A DNA stretch of 64,000 bases from Streptomyces abyssomicinicus (GTDB taxonomy: Bacteria > Actinomycetota > Actinomycetes > Streptomycetales > Streptomycetaceae). Both the position numbers and the translations under genes were made by a program. Location of the stretch: the NCBI RefSeq assembly GCF_008974245.1, contig NZ_BBZI01000013.1, positions 186,001 through 250,000 of the forward strand, given 5' to 3'. Shown piece by piece: positions 24,451-31,772 of this stretch. The notes beneath the pieces were generated by a model. That model saw only the letters and a list, made by a program, of their open reading frames with translations. It made no database searches and was not told the origin of the DNA. Positions within the stretch are counted from its first letter, which is position 1. Each line of letters begins with the position of its first letter.

Positions 24451-25896
24451 TCACGCGCGCAGGCGGCGGGTGACCTGGATGCCGCCGAGGGCCAGCAGGG
24501 CCGCGAGGGCGAAGACGGCGGCGAAGGCGGCCGGGTGGGAGCCGCCGGACGCGGCGGTGGTGGCGTGGGCGACGGTGCCGCCGCCGAGGGCCGCGAAGGC
24601 GGCGCCCGCCACGGCGAGCAGCATCACGTTGGCCAGGCCGTCGGAGATCTGCAGGGCGGCGGAGTTGGTGCCGGCCTCGTGCGGCGGGGACAGCTTCAGC
24701 AGCAGGACGCTGGTGGAGGCGATGACCAGGCCCATGCCGAAGCAGCCGAACGACCACACCAGGGCCACCCACCAGGCGGGCACGGCCTCGATCAGCACGG
24801 CGGGCACCGCGACGATGGCGAGGACGACCAGCGTCATGCCCAGGGTGACCAGCCGCTCCCGGTGCCGCTCCAGGCGGGGCCGGGACTGCACCCAGGACCC
24901 GGTGGCCCAGGTGAGGCCGCCGGCCGCGAGGGAGAAGCCGGCCCAGATGGGCGACATGTCCCGCTGGGTGACCAGCATCAGCGGGATGAACGATTCGGCT
25001 CCGATGAACGCGCCGGACGCCACGCCGCGCAGCAGGACCACCGAGGGCAGGCCGCGCGCCGAGCGCCACGTCCCGGGCGGGAGCAGGCCGAGGACGGCCG
25101 GCACCAGCAGGGCGAGGCCCAGGACCGCGGGGGCGAGGGAGAACCAGCGCAGGTCCTGCGCGGCGTACTGGAAGAGGCCGGCGCCGATCGAGACGGCGAG
25201 CGCGAGGCGGATCCGGCGCGGGTCGGCCGTCGCGGCGGCCCCCTCGTCGGTCGGACCGGACGCGCGGCGGCGGATCTCCGGCAGGGCCAGCGCCAGCGGG
25301 AGCAGGATTATCACCGGGATGCCGAGGAACACCCAGCGCCAGCCGAGGTGTTCGGTGACGGTGCCGGAGGCCAGCGGCCCGACCACCGACGGCACCACCC
25401 AGCTCGCCGCGAACGCCGCCATGATGGCGGGCCGCAGCCGCTCCGGGTAGGCCCGGCCGATCACCACGTACAGCGCGACGATCACCAGCCCGCCGCCGAG
25501 GCCCTGGACCGCGCGGCCGAGCACGAACACCCACATCGTCCCGGACAGTCCGGAGATCACCAGGCCCGCGCCGAACGAGGCGATGCCGAGCGCCACCGGA
25601 CCGAGCGGGCCGCGCCGGTCGGCCCACTGGCCGGAGACCACCATGCCGAAGAGGCTGGTGGTGAAGAACGCGGAGAAGGCGAAGGCGTACAGCTCCACGC
25701 CGTTCAGTTCGCGGGCCGCGACCGGCATCGCGGTCCCGACGGCGGTCGCCTCGAAGGCGATCAGCAGGACGACGGAGACGATGCCGATGCTGAGCGCCCG
25801 GTGGGAGCGGCCGAGGACGGACTCCTCGGGGTGCGTGTCGAGGGGGTCCGGGACGACGTCGTTGTCGCGGGAGGAGTCGAGGGGGCGGCTGGTCAT
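24451..25896 (-). CDS. MFS drug-efflux type transporter
   Basis: 481 residues. After a hydrophilic N-tail, about 14 hydrophobic segments appear. Motif A is in SGQWADRRGPLG, and motif C-like GIPVIILLPLALALP and WVVPSVVGPLASGTVTEHLGWRW are typical of proton-driven exporters. It resembles EmrB/QacA-like antiporters and carries a large cytoplasmic loop near residue 220. Monocistronic, with about 150 bp to the antitoxin. The substrate is unknown. Confidence 0.88.
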   Translation of the reverse strand: MTSRPLDSSRDNDVVPDPLDTHPEESVLGRSHRALSIGIVSVVLLIAFEATAVGTAMPVAARELNGVELYAFAFSAFFTTSLFGMVVSGQWADRRGPLGPVALGIASFGAGLVISGLSGTMWVFVLGRAVQGLGGGLVIVALYVVIGRAYPERLRPAIMAAFAASWVVPSVVGPLASGTVTEHLGWRWVFLGIPVIILLPLALALPEIRRRASGPTDEGAAATADPRRIRLALAVSIGAGLFQYAAQDLRWFSLAPAVLGLALLVPAVLGLLPPGTWRSARGLPSVVLLRGVASGAFIGAESFIPLMLVTQRDMSPIWAGFSLAAGGLTWATGSWVQSRPRLERHRERLVTLGMTLVVLAIVAVPAVLIEAVPAWWVALVWSFGCFGMGLVIASTSVLLLKLSPPHEAGTNSAALQISDGLANVMLLAVAGAAFAALGGGTVAHATTAASGGSHPAAFAAVFALAALLALGGIQVTRRLRA

Positions 25897-26055
25897 GCCG
25901 CAAGCGTAAGGGGCGAGCCGGACGGTCGCTCCTGTCTCTCCGCCCGGTCCGCCGCGAACCGTTCATGAACGGGGTGTGGCAGTCCCGTTGCGGGCCCGCC
26001 CGATCGCTTGAGCCGCGCCGCGCGGGGCCCGTAGCGTCATGGACGTCGCCACCAG

Positions 26056-26130
26056 GACCGCGTGCCCGAGTGGCCCAGGGACTGGACTGCAAATCCAGGC
26101 ACGCGGGTTCGAATCCCGCCGCGGTCTCCA
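26056..26130 (+). tRNA. tRNA-Cys (GCA)
   Basis: 75 nt with the CCA end encoded. Acceptor stem GACCGCG pairs with CGCGGTC; discriminator base T (U73), the cysteine identity element. D-arm CCC...GGG with GG in the loop; anticodon arm CTGGA-CTGCAAA-TCCAG with anticodon GCA; T-arm GCGGG-TTCGAAT-CCCGC. All four stems are fully paired. A long perfect hairpin follows at once. Confidence 0.96.
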
Positions 26131-26131
26131 C

Positions 26132-26175
26132 CGCGGCGCGCCCCGCCGGAGGTCAACCCGGCGGGGCGCGCCGCG
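26132..26175 (+). terminator. tRNA-Cys terminator
   Basis: Perfect 18-bp stem, CGCGGCGCGCCCCGCCGG / CCGGCGGGGCGCGCCGCG, 8-base loop, followed by TTT. Begins two bases after the tRNA CCA end. Confidence 0.9.
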
Positions 26176-26270
26176 TTTCCGGGCCGGGCCCCTGCCGGCG
26201 CTCCCCCGCCGCGGCCCGCTGCCCACGCCCGCCGCCGACACCTGCTGCCGACACCTGCTGCCGAATGACG

Positions 26271-26309
26271 CCGCCCCGCGCCCCCGGCATACCGGGGAGC
26301 GCGGGGCGG
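26271..26309. terminator. terminator of the xanthine-dehydrogenase-like operon
   Basis: Stem CCGCCCCGCGC + CCCCGG against CCGGGG + GCGCGGGGCGG with one bulged A and loop CATA. It lies 17 bases past the stop of the Mo subunit, and can act on both strands. Confidence 0.75.
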
Positions 26310-26326
26310 AGCGGGGCGGCGCGGAG

Positions 26327-28624
26327 TCAGCCGCCGGTGACGACCGCGGCCTGGGGACGGATGGGGAGGCGGTTGACGAGGCGTCCGGTGGCGGCGCGGA
26401 CGGCGGACGCGATGGCCGCCGGGGCGGTGACCACCGGCACCGTGGAGACGGACTTGGCGCCGAACGGGGCCACCACGTCCCGCTCCTCGACCAGCCGGAC
26501 CAGCCGCACGTCGGGCGCGTCCAGTGCCGTGGGCAGGGCGTACCCGCCGAGGTCCGGGTGGCGGACCGCGCCGCGCTGCGTGCGCAGGTTCTCCGTGAGG
26601 GCGATGCCCACGCCCTGGGTGAGGCCCGACTCGATGCGCGCCCGCACCTGCGCCGGGTTCAGCACCCGCCCCACGTCCTGCGCGACCGCCAGCTCGACGA
26701 CCCGCACCGCGCCGGTCTCCACGTCGACGTCGACCACCGCCCGCACCGCGCAGAACACGAGCCCCACGTAGGCGTCGCCCTGCCCGTTCGCGTCCAGCGG
26801 CTCGGTCGGATGGGGGCGGCACTGGGCGGTGGCCCAGAGCTCCTTGCCGGCCAGTGCCTCGACCACCGTGGTCGACAGCACCCCGTCGTACGAGGTGATC
26901 TTCCCCTCGGCGATCTGCAGCAGCTCGGTGGACATGCCGAACTGGTGGGCCAGCGGCTGCAGCAGCTGCGTGCGGACCATCTTCGCGGCCCGCTCCACCG
27001 CCCCCGCCGAGACCCAGGTGTGCCGGCCCCTGCTGCCCGCGCCGGCGGACGGCTGGTCGGTGTCCACGGGGGCGACCACCACGTCCTCGACGCCCAGGAT
27101 CTCCTGCACGATCTGCCGGGCCAGCGTGGCGAAGCCCTGACCGGACTCGACCGCCGCGCACAGCACCGTGCCGACGCCGTCCTTGACCTTCACCGTCGCG
27201 GTGGAGACCTCGTCGGAGCCCTCCGCGGCCAGCAGGTGCACCATGCCGACGCCGTAGCCGACGCCGCGCCGCACCGCCGACGGATCGCCCGGCCCCTCCG
27301 GGCCGCCGGGCAGCAGCCACTCCTCGACCGGGGTGTCCTTGGGCAGCTCCGGCATCGGCGCCTCACGCACCGCGGCCAGCAACTCGGCGACCGGCGCCGG
27401 GCAGGTGACGGTCTGCCCGGTGGGCAGCACGTCGCCGGTGGCCAGCACGTTGCGGGCCCGCAGCTCCGCCGGGTCCAGGTCCAGCTTCCGGGCCAGCTTG
27501 TCCATCTGCGCCTCGTACGCCGCGCACACCTGGAGGGCGCCCTCGCCGCGCACGTACCCGGACGGCGGGTTGTTGGTGCGCACCGCCCAGCCCTCGACGA
27601 ACGCGTGCGGCACCACGTACGGCCCGCAGGCGAAGGCGACCGCGGCGGCCAGCGCCTCCGCGGAGGCCTCCGCGTAGGCACCGCCGTCCAGCAGGATCTG
27701 CGCCTCCACCTTGACCAGCCGCCCCTGCGCGTCGGCGTGGTGCCGGTAGCGCAGCAGCGTCGGGTGGCGGTGGGTGTGGCCGAGGAAGGAGTCCTCACGG
27801 CTCACCGCCAGCTTCACCGGGCAGCCGGTGCGCAGCGCCAGCAGGCCCAGCGGCAGCAGGAAGGCGGGGTCCTCACGGTCGGCGTCCGCACCCGGCACTC
27901 CGGTGACGACGACCCGGACGCGCTCCGGCTCCAGCCCGTAGCAGGCGGCGGCCGCGTCGCGGTGGGCGTGGGGGTCGGTGGAGCCGACGTAGAACTCGAC
28001 GCCGCCGTCCGGCCGCGGCACGGCCAGCCCGGCCTCCGCGCCGACCGGAGCCGGGTCCTGCCGGCCGATCCGGTAGGTCCCCTCGACCACGATCTCCCCG
28101 GTGGCCTCCGGGTCGCCGTGGTGCAGCGGGATGTGCCGGATCAGGTTGCCGTCGGGGTGCAGCGGCTCCGCCTCGAAGGCGAGTTCGGGATCGGTGACCG
28201 GGTCGAGGATCTCGTACTCGACGATCACCGCGGCGGCGGCCATCCGCGCGGTGTCGGGGTGGTCGGCGGCGACCGCGGCGATCGGCTCGCCGTGGTGGCG
28301 GACCACCCCGGAGGCGAACACCGGCCGGTCGGGGCCCGCGGGCCCGCGCCCGTGCAGCGCCTCGCCGGGCACGTCCTCGGCGGTGATCACGGCGTGCACG
28401 CCGGGCATCTCGCGGGCGTGCGTGGTGTCCACGGACAGGATCCGCGCGTGCGGGTGCGGGGAGCGGAGCACGGCGGCCCACAGCAGGCCCTCGGCCCACA
28501 GGTCGGCGGCGTAGGCGAAGGTGCCGGCCGTCTTGGCGTCGACGTCGTCGCGCGGGAGGGACGCGCCGATGCCGTGGAGCGGACCGGTCCCGTCAGCGGC
28601 GGCGGTGACGGTGTCGAAGCTCAC
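26327..28624 (-). CDS. xanthine dehydrogenase-like molybdopterin-binding subunit, catalytic motifs degenerate
   Basis: 765 residues from a GTG that overlaps the preceding stop (GTGA). It aligns along its length with the large Mo subunit of xanthine dehydrogenase/aldehyde oxidase (RDDVDAKTAGTFAYAADL at the start, QIVQEILGV, EPLDANGQGDAYVG). Two hallmarks are missing. The GGGFGGK loop after VRVVV is replaced by VPGADADRED (about 243-252). The catalytic Glu near the C-terminus, normally in FGAKGVGE, is Thr728 in FGAKSVSTVP. Either the enzyme uses other residues, or it has a non-canonical role. Third gene of a translationally coupled operon. Confidence 0.85.
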   Translation of the reverse strand: MSFDTVTAAADGTGPLHGIGASLPRDDVDAKTAGTFAYAADLWAEGLLWAAVLRSPHPHARILSVDTTHAREMPGVHAVITAEDVPGEALHGRGPAGPDRPVFASGVVRHHGEPIAAVAADHPDTARMAAAAVIVEYEILDPVTDPELAFEAEPLHPDGNLIRHIPLHHGDPEATGEIVVEGTYRIGRQDPAPVGAEAGLAVPRPDGGVEFYVGSTDPHAHRDAAAACYGLEPERVRVVVTGVPGADADREDPAFLLPLGLLALRTGCPVKLAVSREDSFLGHTHRHPTLLRYRHHADAQGRLVKVEAQILLDGGAYAEASAEALAAAVAFACGPYVVPHAFVEGWAVRTNNPPSGYVRGEGALQVCAAYEAQMDKLARKLDLDPAELRARNVLATGDVLPTGQTVTCPAPVAELLAAVREAPMPELPKDTPVEEWLLPGGPEGPGDPSAVRRGVGYGVGMVHLLAAEGSDEVSTATVKVKDGVGTVLCAAVESGQGFATLARQIVQEILGVEDVVVAPVDTDQPSAGAGSRGRHTWVSAGAVERAAKMVRTQLLQPLAHQFGMSTELLQIAEGKITSYDGVLSTTVVEALAGKELWATAQCRPHPTEPLDANGQGDAYVGLVFCAVRAVVDVDVETGAVRVVELAVAQDVGRVLNPAQVRARIESGLTQGVGIALTENLRTQRGAVRHPDLGGYALPTALDAPDVRLVRLVEERDVVAPFGAKSVSTVPVVTAPAAIASAVRAATGRLVNRLPIRPQAAVVTGG

Positions 28625-29886
28625 GCGTGGTCTCCGTCCTCGGCGTCGTCGGCGTACTCGCCGTACGCGGTGTCGCCGGCGTCCCGGAAGGGCGTCCCGT
28701 CGTCGAGTTCCGCCTCGGCGTCCTGGAGGGCGCGGCGCTCGGCCACGACCTGCTCGACGGCGTCCAGCACGCCGCCGTAGCCCGAGCAGCGGCACAGGTT
28801 GCCGCTGAGCGCGGTGCGGGCGTCCAGACGGGTGGGCGCCGGGTTGCGTTCCAGCAGGTCGTGCACGGTCATCGCCATGCCGGGGATGCAGAAGCCGCAC
28901 TGCACGGCGCCGCAGCGGGCCAGCGCGCGCTGCACGTCGGAGGGCTGCCCGGTCTCGTCCGGCAGGCCCTCCACGGTGCGCACCTCGCTGCCGGCCGTGG
29001 TCACGGCGGGCACCAGGCAGGAGGCGACCAGCCTGCCGTCCACCTGCACGTTGCAGGCGCCGCACTCGCCCTGCGAGCAGCCGTCCTTGGCGCCCGCCAG
29101 GCCGAGCCGCTCCCGCAGCACGTACAGCAGCGACTCGCCGAGCCACGCGTCGGTGACCGGGCGGTCCGCGCCGTTGACGCGGAGCACGTAGGAGGCGAGG
29201 GGGCGGTCGTCCTGGAGCGGCGCGTGGAGCGGCGGCTGCTCGTCGGCGTCCGCCTCCACGTCCGCGCCGGGCTCCGCGGGCGCCGCGGGCTCCTCGCCCG
29301 GGGTGGCGCCGGCCCCGTGCGGGGCGTCGCCGGCCTCGTGGGGGGCGTCGCCGGGGACCTCCGGCGCGGGCTCCTCCGCCCGCACCGCCTCGGCGGCGGC
29401 CTCGCGCGGTTCCGCGGCGTCGCCGCCGTCGTGCTCGTGCTGCTGCGGGACCCAGGCCTGGGCGTGGTCGGACTCCCAGGCACCGGTGGTGTGGCCGGTG
29501 TGGGCGGAGTCCCACTGGGCGCTGTCGTACGGGCTCTCCCCCTGGCCCCACTGGGAGCCGGCGTCCGGGTAGACCGCCGCGTCGGACCACTGGCGGGCGC
29601 CCTCCTGTCCCGGCGGGGCGGCCGGGGGCGCCGCCGCGGCGTCCGGCTGGTGCCAGGCGGCGGGCGCCGTGGGCGCCGCGGGGTCGGCGGTCTCCGCGGC
29701 GTGCGGGACCGTCGTTATGCGCGGCGGGACGAACCCGTGGCCGGGCGCGGCGAGCAGGGCGTCGATGCCGCCCTCCGGCAGCTCCACGAAGGCCGTGGCG
29801 CCGTCGTCGTACTCGCCCTGGGGCAGCGGGTCCCAGCGGCTCGGACCGCCCGGGGCTCCGTTCCCCTCGTGCTGTTCGTCGGTCAC
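28621..29886 (-). CDS. 2Fe-2S subunit of XDH-like enzyme with long N-terminal extension
   Basis: 421 residues, GTG start overlapping the FAD gene stop. The last about 190 residues are the normal small subunit: plant-type ferredoxin cluster (DGCSQGECGAC, residues about 268-277) and the four-helix second cluster (CGAVQCGFCIPGM, GNLCRCSGY). The first about 229 residues are extra: acidic, Pro/Ala-rich, with spaced Trp (SPYDSAQWDS, TTGAWESDHAQAW) and HEAGDAPHGAG repeats, probably disordered. Normal family members are about 160-180 residues. It transfers electrons from the Mo centre to FAD. Confidence 0.88.
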   Translation of the reverse strand: MTDEQHEGNGAPGGPSRWDPLPQGEYDDGATAFVELPEGGIDALLAAPGHGFVPPRITTVPHAAETADPAAPTAPAAWHQPDAAAAPPAAPPGQEGARQWSDAAVYPDAGSQWGQGESPYDSAQWDSAHTGHTTGAWESDHAQAWVPQQHEHDGGDAAEPREAAAEAVRAEEPAPEVPGDAPHEAGDAPHGAGATPGEEPAAPAEPGADVEADADEQPPLHAPLQDDRPLASYVLRVNGADRPVTDAWLGESLLYVLRERLGLAGAKDGCSQGECGACNVQVDGRLVASCLVPAVTTAGSEVRTVEGLPDETGQPSDVQRALARCGAVQCGFCIPGMAMTVHDLLERNPAPTRLDARTALSGNLCRCSGYGGVLDAVEQVVAERRALQDAEAELDDGTPFRDAGDTAYGEYADDAEDGDHA

Positions 29887-30794
29887 GACAGAGCCCTCCC
29901 CAGTGCTCGTCGGGCCAGCGCGGCGACGGTGCGCCGCAGGTGCTGGACGGCGGGGGGCAGCTTCTGCACGGTGCCGTCCTCGGCGGGGACCGGGTCGGGG
30001 ATGCAGGCGGCTGCCACGTAGTCGCCGAAGGCGGTGACGGCGTCCGGGACCAGGGCCCGGCTGTTGTCCCAGTCGATCAGGCCGGCGATCCACTGCTCGG
30101 CCTCCAGCGGCCGCAGCGGCATCGGGGCGACCGCGCCGACCGCGCAGCGCACGGCGCGGCGGCCCGGGTCGAGGACCAGGGCGACGGAGGCGGTGGCCCG
30201 GCCGGGGCCGGTGCGGCCGGTCGCCTTCAGGAACACCTGCGGCGCGTGCAGCAGCGGGACCCGGACGTAGCCGATCAGTTCACCGCCGCGGAGCATCTCC
30301 ACACCCGCCAGCAGGTGCGAGACGGGCACCTCGCGGCGGGCGCCGCCGGGGCCGGCCACGATCACCGTGGCCTCCAGCGCGGCCAGCACCGGGAGCGCGT
30401 CGCCGGTCGGCGCGGCCGAGGCGATGTTGCCGCCGAGGGTGCCGGCGTTGCGGATCTGCGGCGGGCCCGCGGTGCGGGCGGCGGCGGCGAGACCGGGGAT
30501 CAGCGCGGCGAAGTCCGGGCGGCCCATGCGGGCGTGGGTGAGGCCGGCGCCGAGCAGGGCGTGGCCGTCCTGGTACTGCCAGCCGCGGATCTCGGCGATG
30601 CGGCCGAGGCCGACGAGGGCGGAGGGACGGAGGCGACCGGAGTTGACGGCGGCCATCAGGTCGGTGCCGCCGGCGACCGGGACGGCGGTGGGCGTTGCGG
30701 CGAGCGCGTCGACGGCCTCGTCCAGTGACGCGGGTAGGGTCACGGCCTGCGGCGCGTGTGGCGCGTGCGGCACGTGCGGTGTGTGCGTGGTCAA
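29883..30794 (-). CDS. FAD-binding subunit of XDH-like enzyme
   Basis: 303 residues, first gene of the operon. FAD motifs of the CoxM/XdhB family: VPVAGGTDLMAAVNSGRLRP near the N-terminus and IRNAGTLGGNIASAAPTGDALP mid-protein, and a C-terminal CO-dehydrogenase flavoprotein domain (MPLRPLEAEQWIAG). The N-terminus holds PHVPHAPHAP repeats of no obvious meaning. A 978-bp gene-free region lies upstream and must hold the promoter. No PucR-type regulator is next to it. Confidence 0.88.
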   Translation of the reverse strand: MTTHTPHVPHAPHAPQAVTLPASLDEAVDALAATPTAVPVAGGTDLMAAVNSGRLRPSALVGLGRIAEIRGWQYQDGHALLGAGLTHARMGRPDFAALIPGLAAAARTAGPPQIRNAGTLGGNIASAAPTGDALPVLAALEATVIVAGPGGARREVPVSHLLAGVEMLRGGELIGYVRVPLLHAPQVFLKATGRTGPGRATASVALVLDPGRRAVRCAVGAVAPMPLRPLEAEQWIAGLIDWDNSRALVPDAVTAFGDYVAAACIPDPVPAEDGTVQKLPPAVQHLRRTVAALARRALGRALS

Positions 30795-30956
30795 ACCGGC
30801 TTGCCCCTTCCCGCTTCCCCCGGCCTGGAACCGCCTTGTGCCTGTTCCTCGGCGTTGTGACCGTACGGTACGTGCTGACAGGGCGGACGTGGCAACTCTG
30901 GCACATCATCCCTCCCACCTGTCGCCGCCCCCCGCCCCTCCCGCAGGCCGCCGCAC

Positions 30957-31318
30957 CACACCCCACCGTCCCGCGGTCACCGCACCACACCGCGCCGCCG
31001 CTCTGCGGGCGGCTGGGCCACACCCCACCGTCCCGCGGTGACCGCGCCACACCCGCCGCCCTGCGGGCGGCTGGGCCGCCCAGGGGGCGGCACGGGCGGG
31101 CGCAGGGCGGCGCCCTCGCGGCAAGCGGTCCGCTCCACACCCCACCGTCCCGCGGTCACCGCACCACACCCCGCCGCCGCTCTGCGGGCGGCTGGGCCAC
31201 ACCCCACAGTCCCGCGGTGACCGCGCCACACCCGCCGCTCTGCGGGCGGCTGGGCCGCCCAGGGGGCGGCACGGGCGGGCGCAGGGCGGCGCCGTACGCG
31301 GCGAGCGGTCCGCTCCAC
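30957..31318. repeat. 179-bp tandem duplication
   Basis: Two copies, 30957-31135 and 31136-31318, nearly identical. Each contains two sub-repeats beginning CACACCCCACCGTCCCGCGG or the GTGACC variant, and one large dyad (GGCCGCCCAGGGGGCGGC...GCGCAGGGCGGC). Every sub-unit ends with CTGCGGGCGGCTGGGCC. Confidence 0.85.
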
Positions 31319-31522
31319 CAAGCCCAAGCGGGCGGCGCCGTACACGGCGTGACCTCACTGCGGCGTGCACAAGCCGGGCCCCGGCGGACAGCACTGTTCA
31401 TCCCCCGACCCGCCCCCTTCCCAAGGGGCTCAGCTTCCGCGGAGCGAGCCGTCACGTGCGCACGTGAGGCCTGCGCCCACCCTCCCCCAAGCTCTCGACT
31501 TCGCTCGAGCAGGGGGCACCCC

Positions 31523-31606
31523 CATCGCCCTTGGCGGCACGATTGCCCGCAGACGGAAGGGCGGGAGCTCCGCACCGCACGGCGGCACGATTGCCCGCAG
31601 ACGGAA
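31523..31606. repeat. direct repeat, 26 bp, part of a dispersed intergenic element
   Basis: GGCGGCACGATTGCCCGCAG (26 bp matched in total) occurs at 31533-31558 and 31581-31606, 48 bases apart, with a degenerate third copy after 31620. The first copy with its flank CATCGCCC (31523-31556) is similar over about 34 bases to 48715-48748 in another gene-free gap. Confidence 0.75.
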
Positions 31607-31772
31607 CGGGCACGGTTCACCCACCGCACGGCGGCTCCGCGGACGGGAGGGAGGGCGTGGGCTGCGCAGCACGCGGAGGCACGACCGCCGCCGGCGGCAC
31701 CACGCCGCCACGCACCGCAAGGCGCCCCCGCAGGGGGAAGGCCCTGCCCCCGGCACCGCGCGGCGGCGGGGG

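Larger units (their letters stand above)
30795..31772. other. 978-bp gene-free region with two repeat systems
   Basis: Contains the operon promoter (30795-30900, with AT-richer TACGGTACGTGCTGAC), a 179-bp tandem duplication (30957-31318) and a 26-bp direct repeat with a CTC-GAG palindrome (31484-31606). Open frames on both strands are artefacts of GC-rich repeats: no ribosome binding site or recognisable domain. Confidence 0.75.

Noticed and set aside
31330..31770. Coding region upstream of the hexosaminidase gene
   Set aside because: Long frames exist on both strands but are arginine/proline-rich, cross the direct repeats and lack ribosome binding sites.
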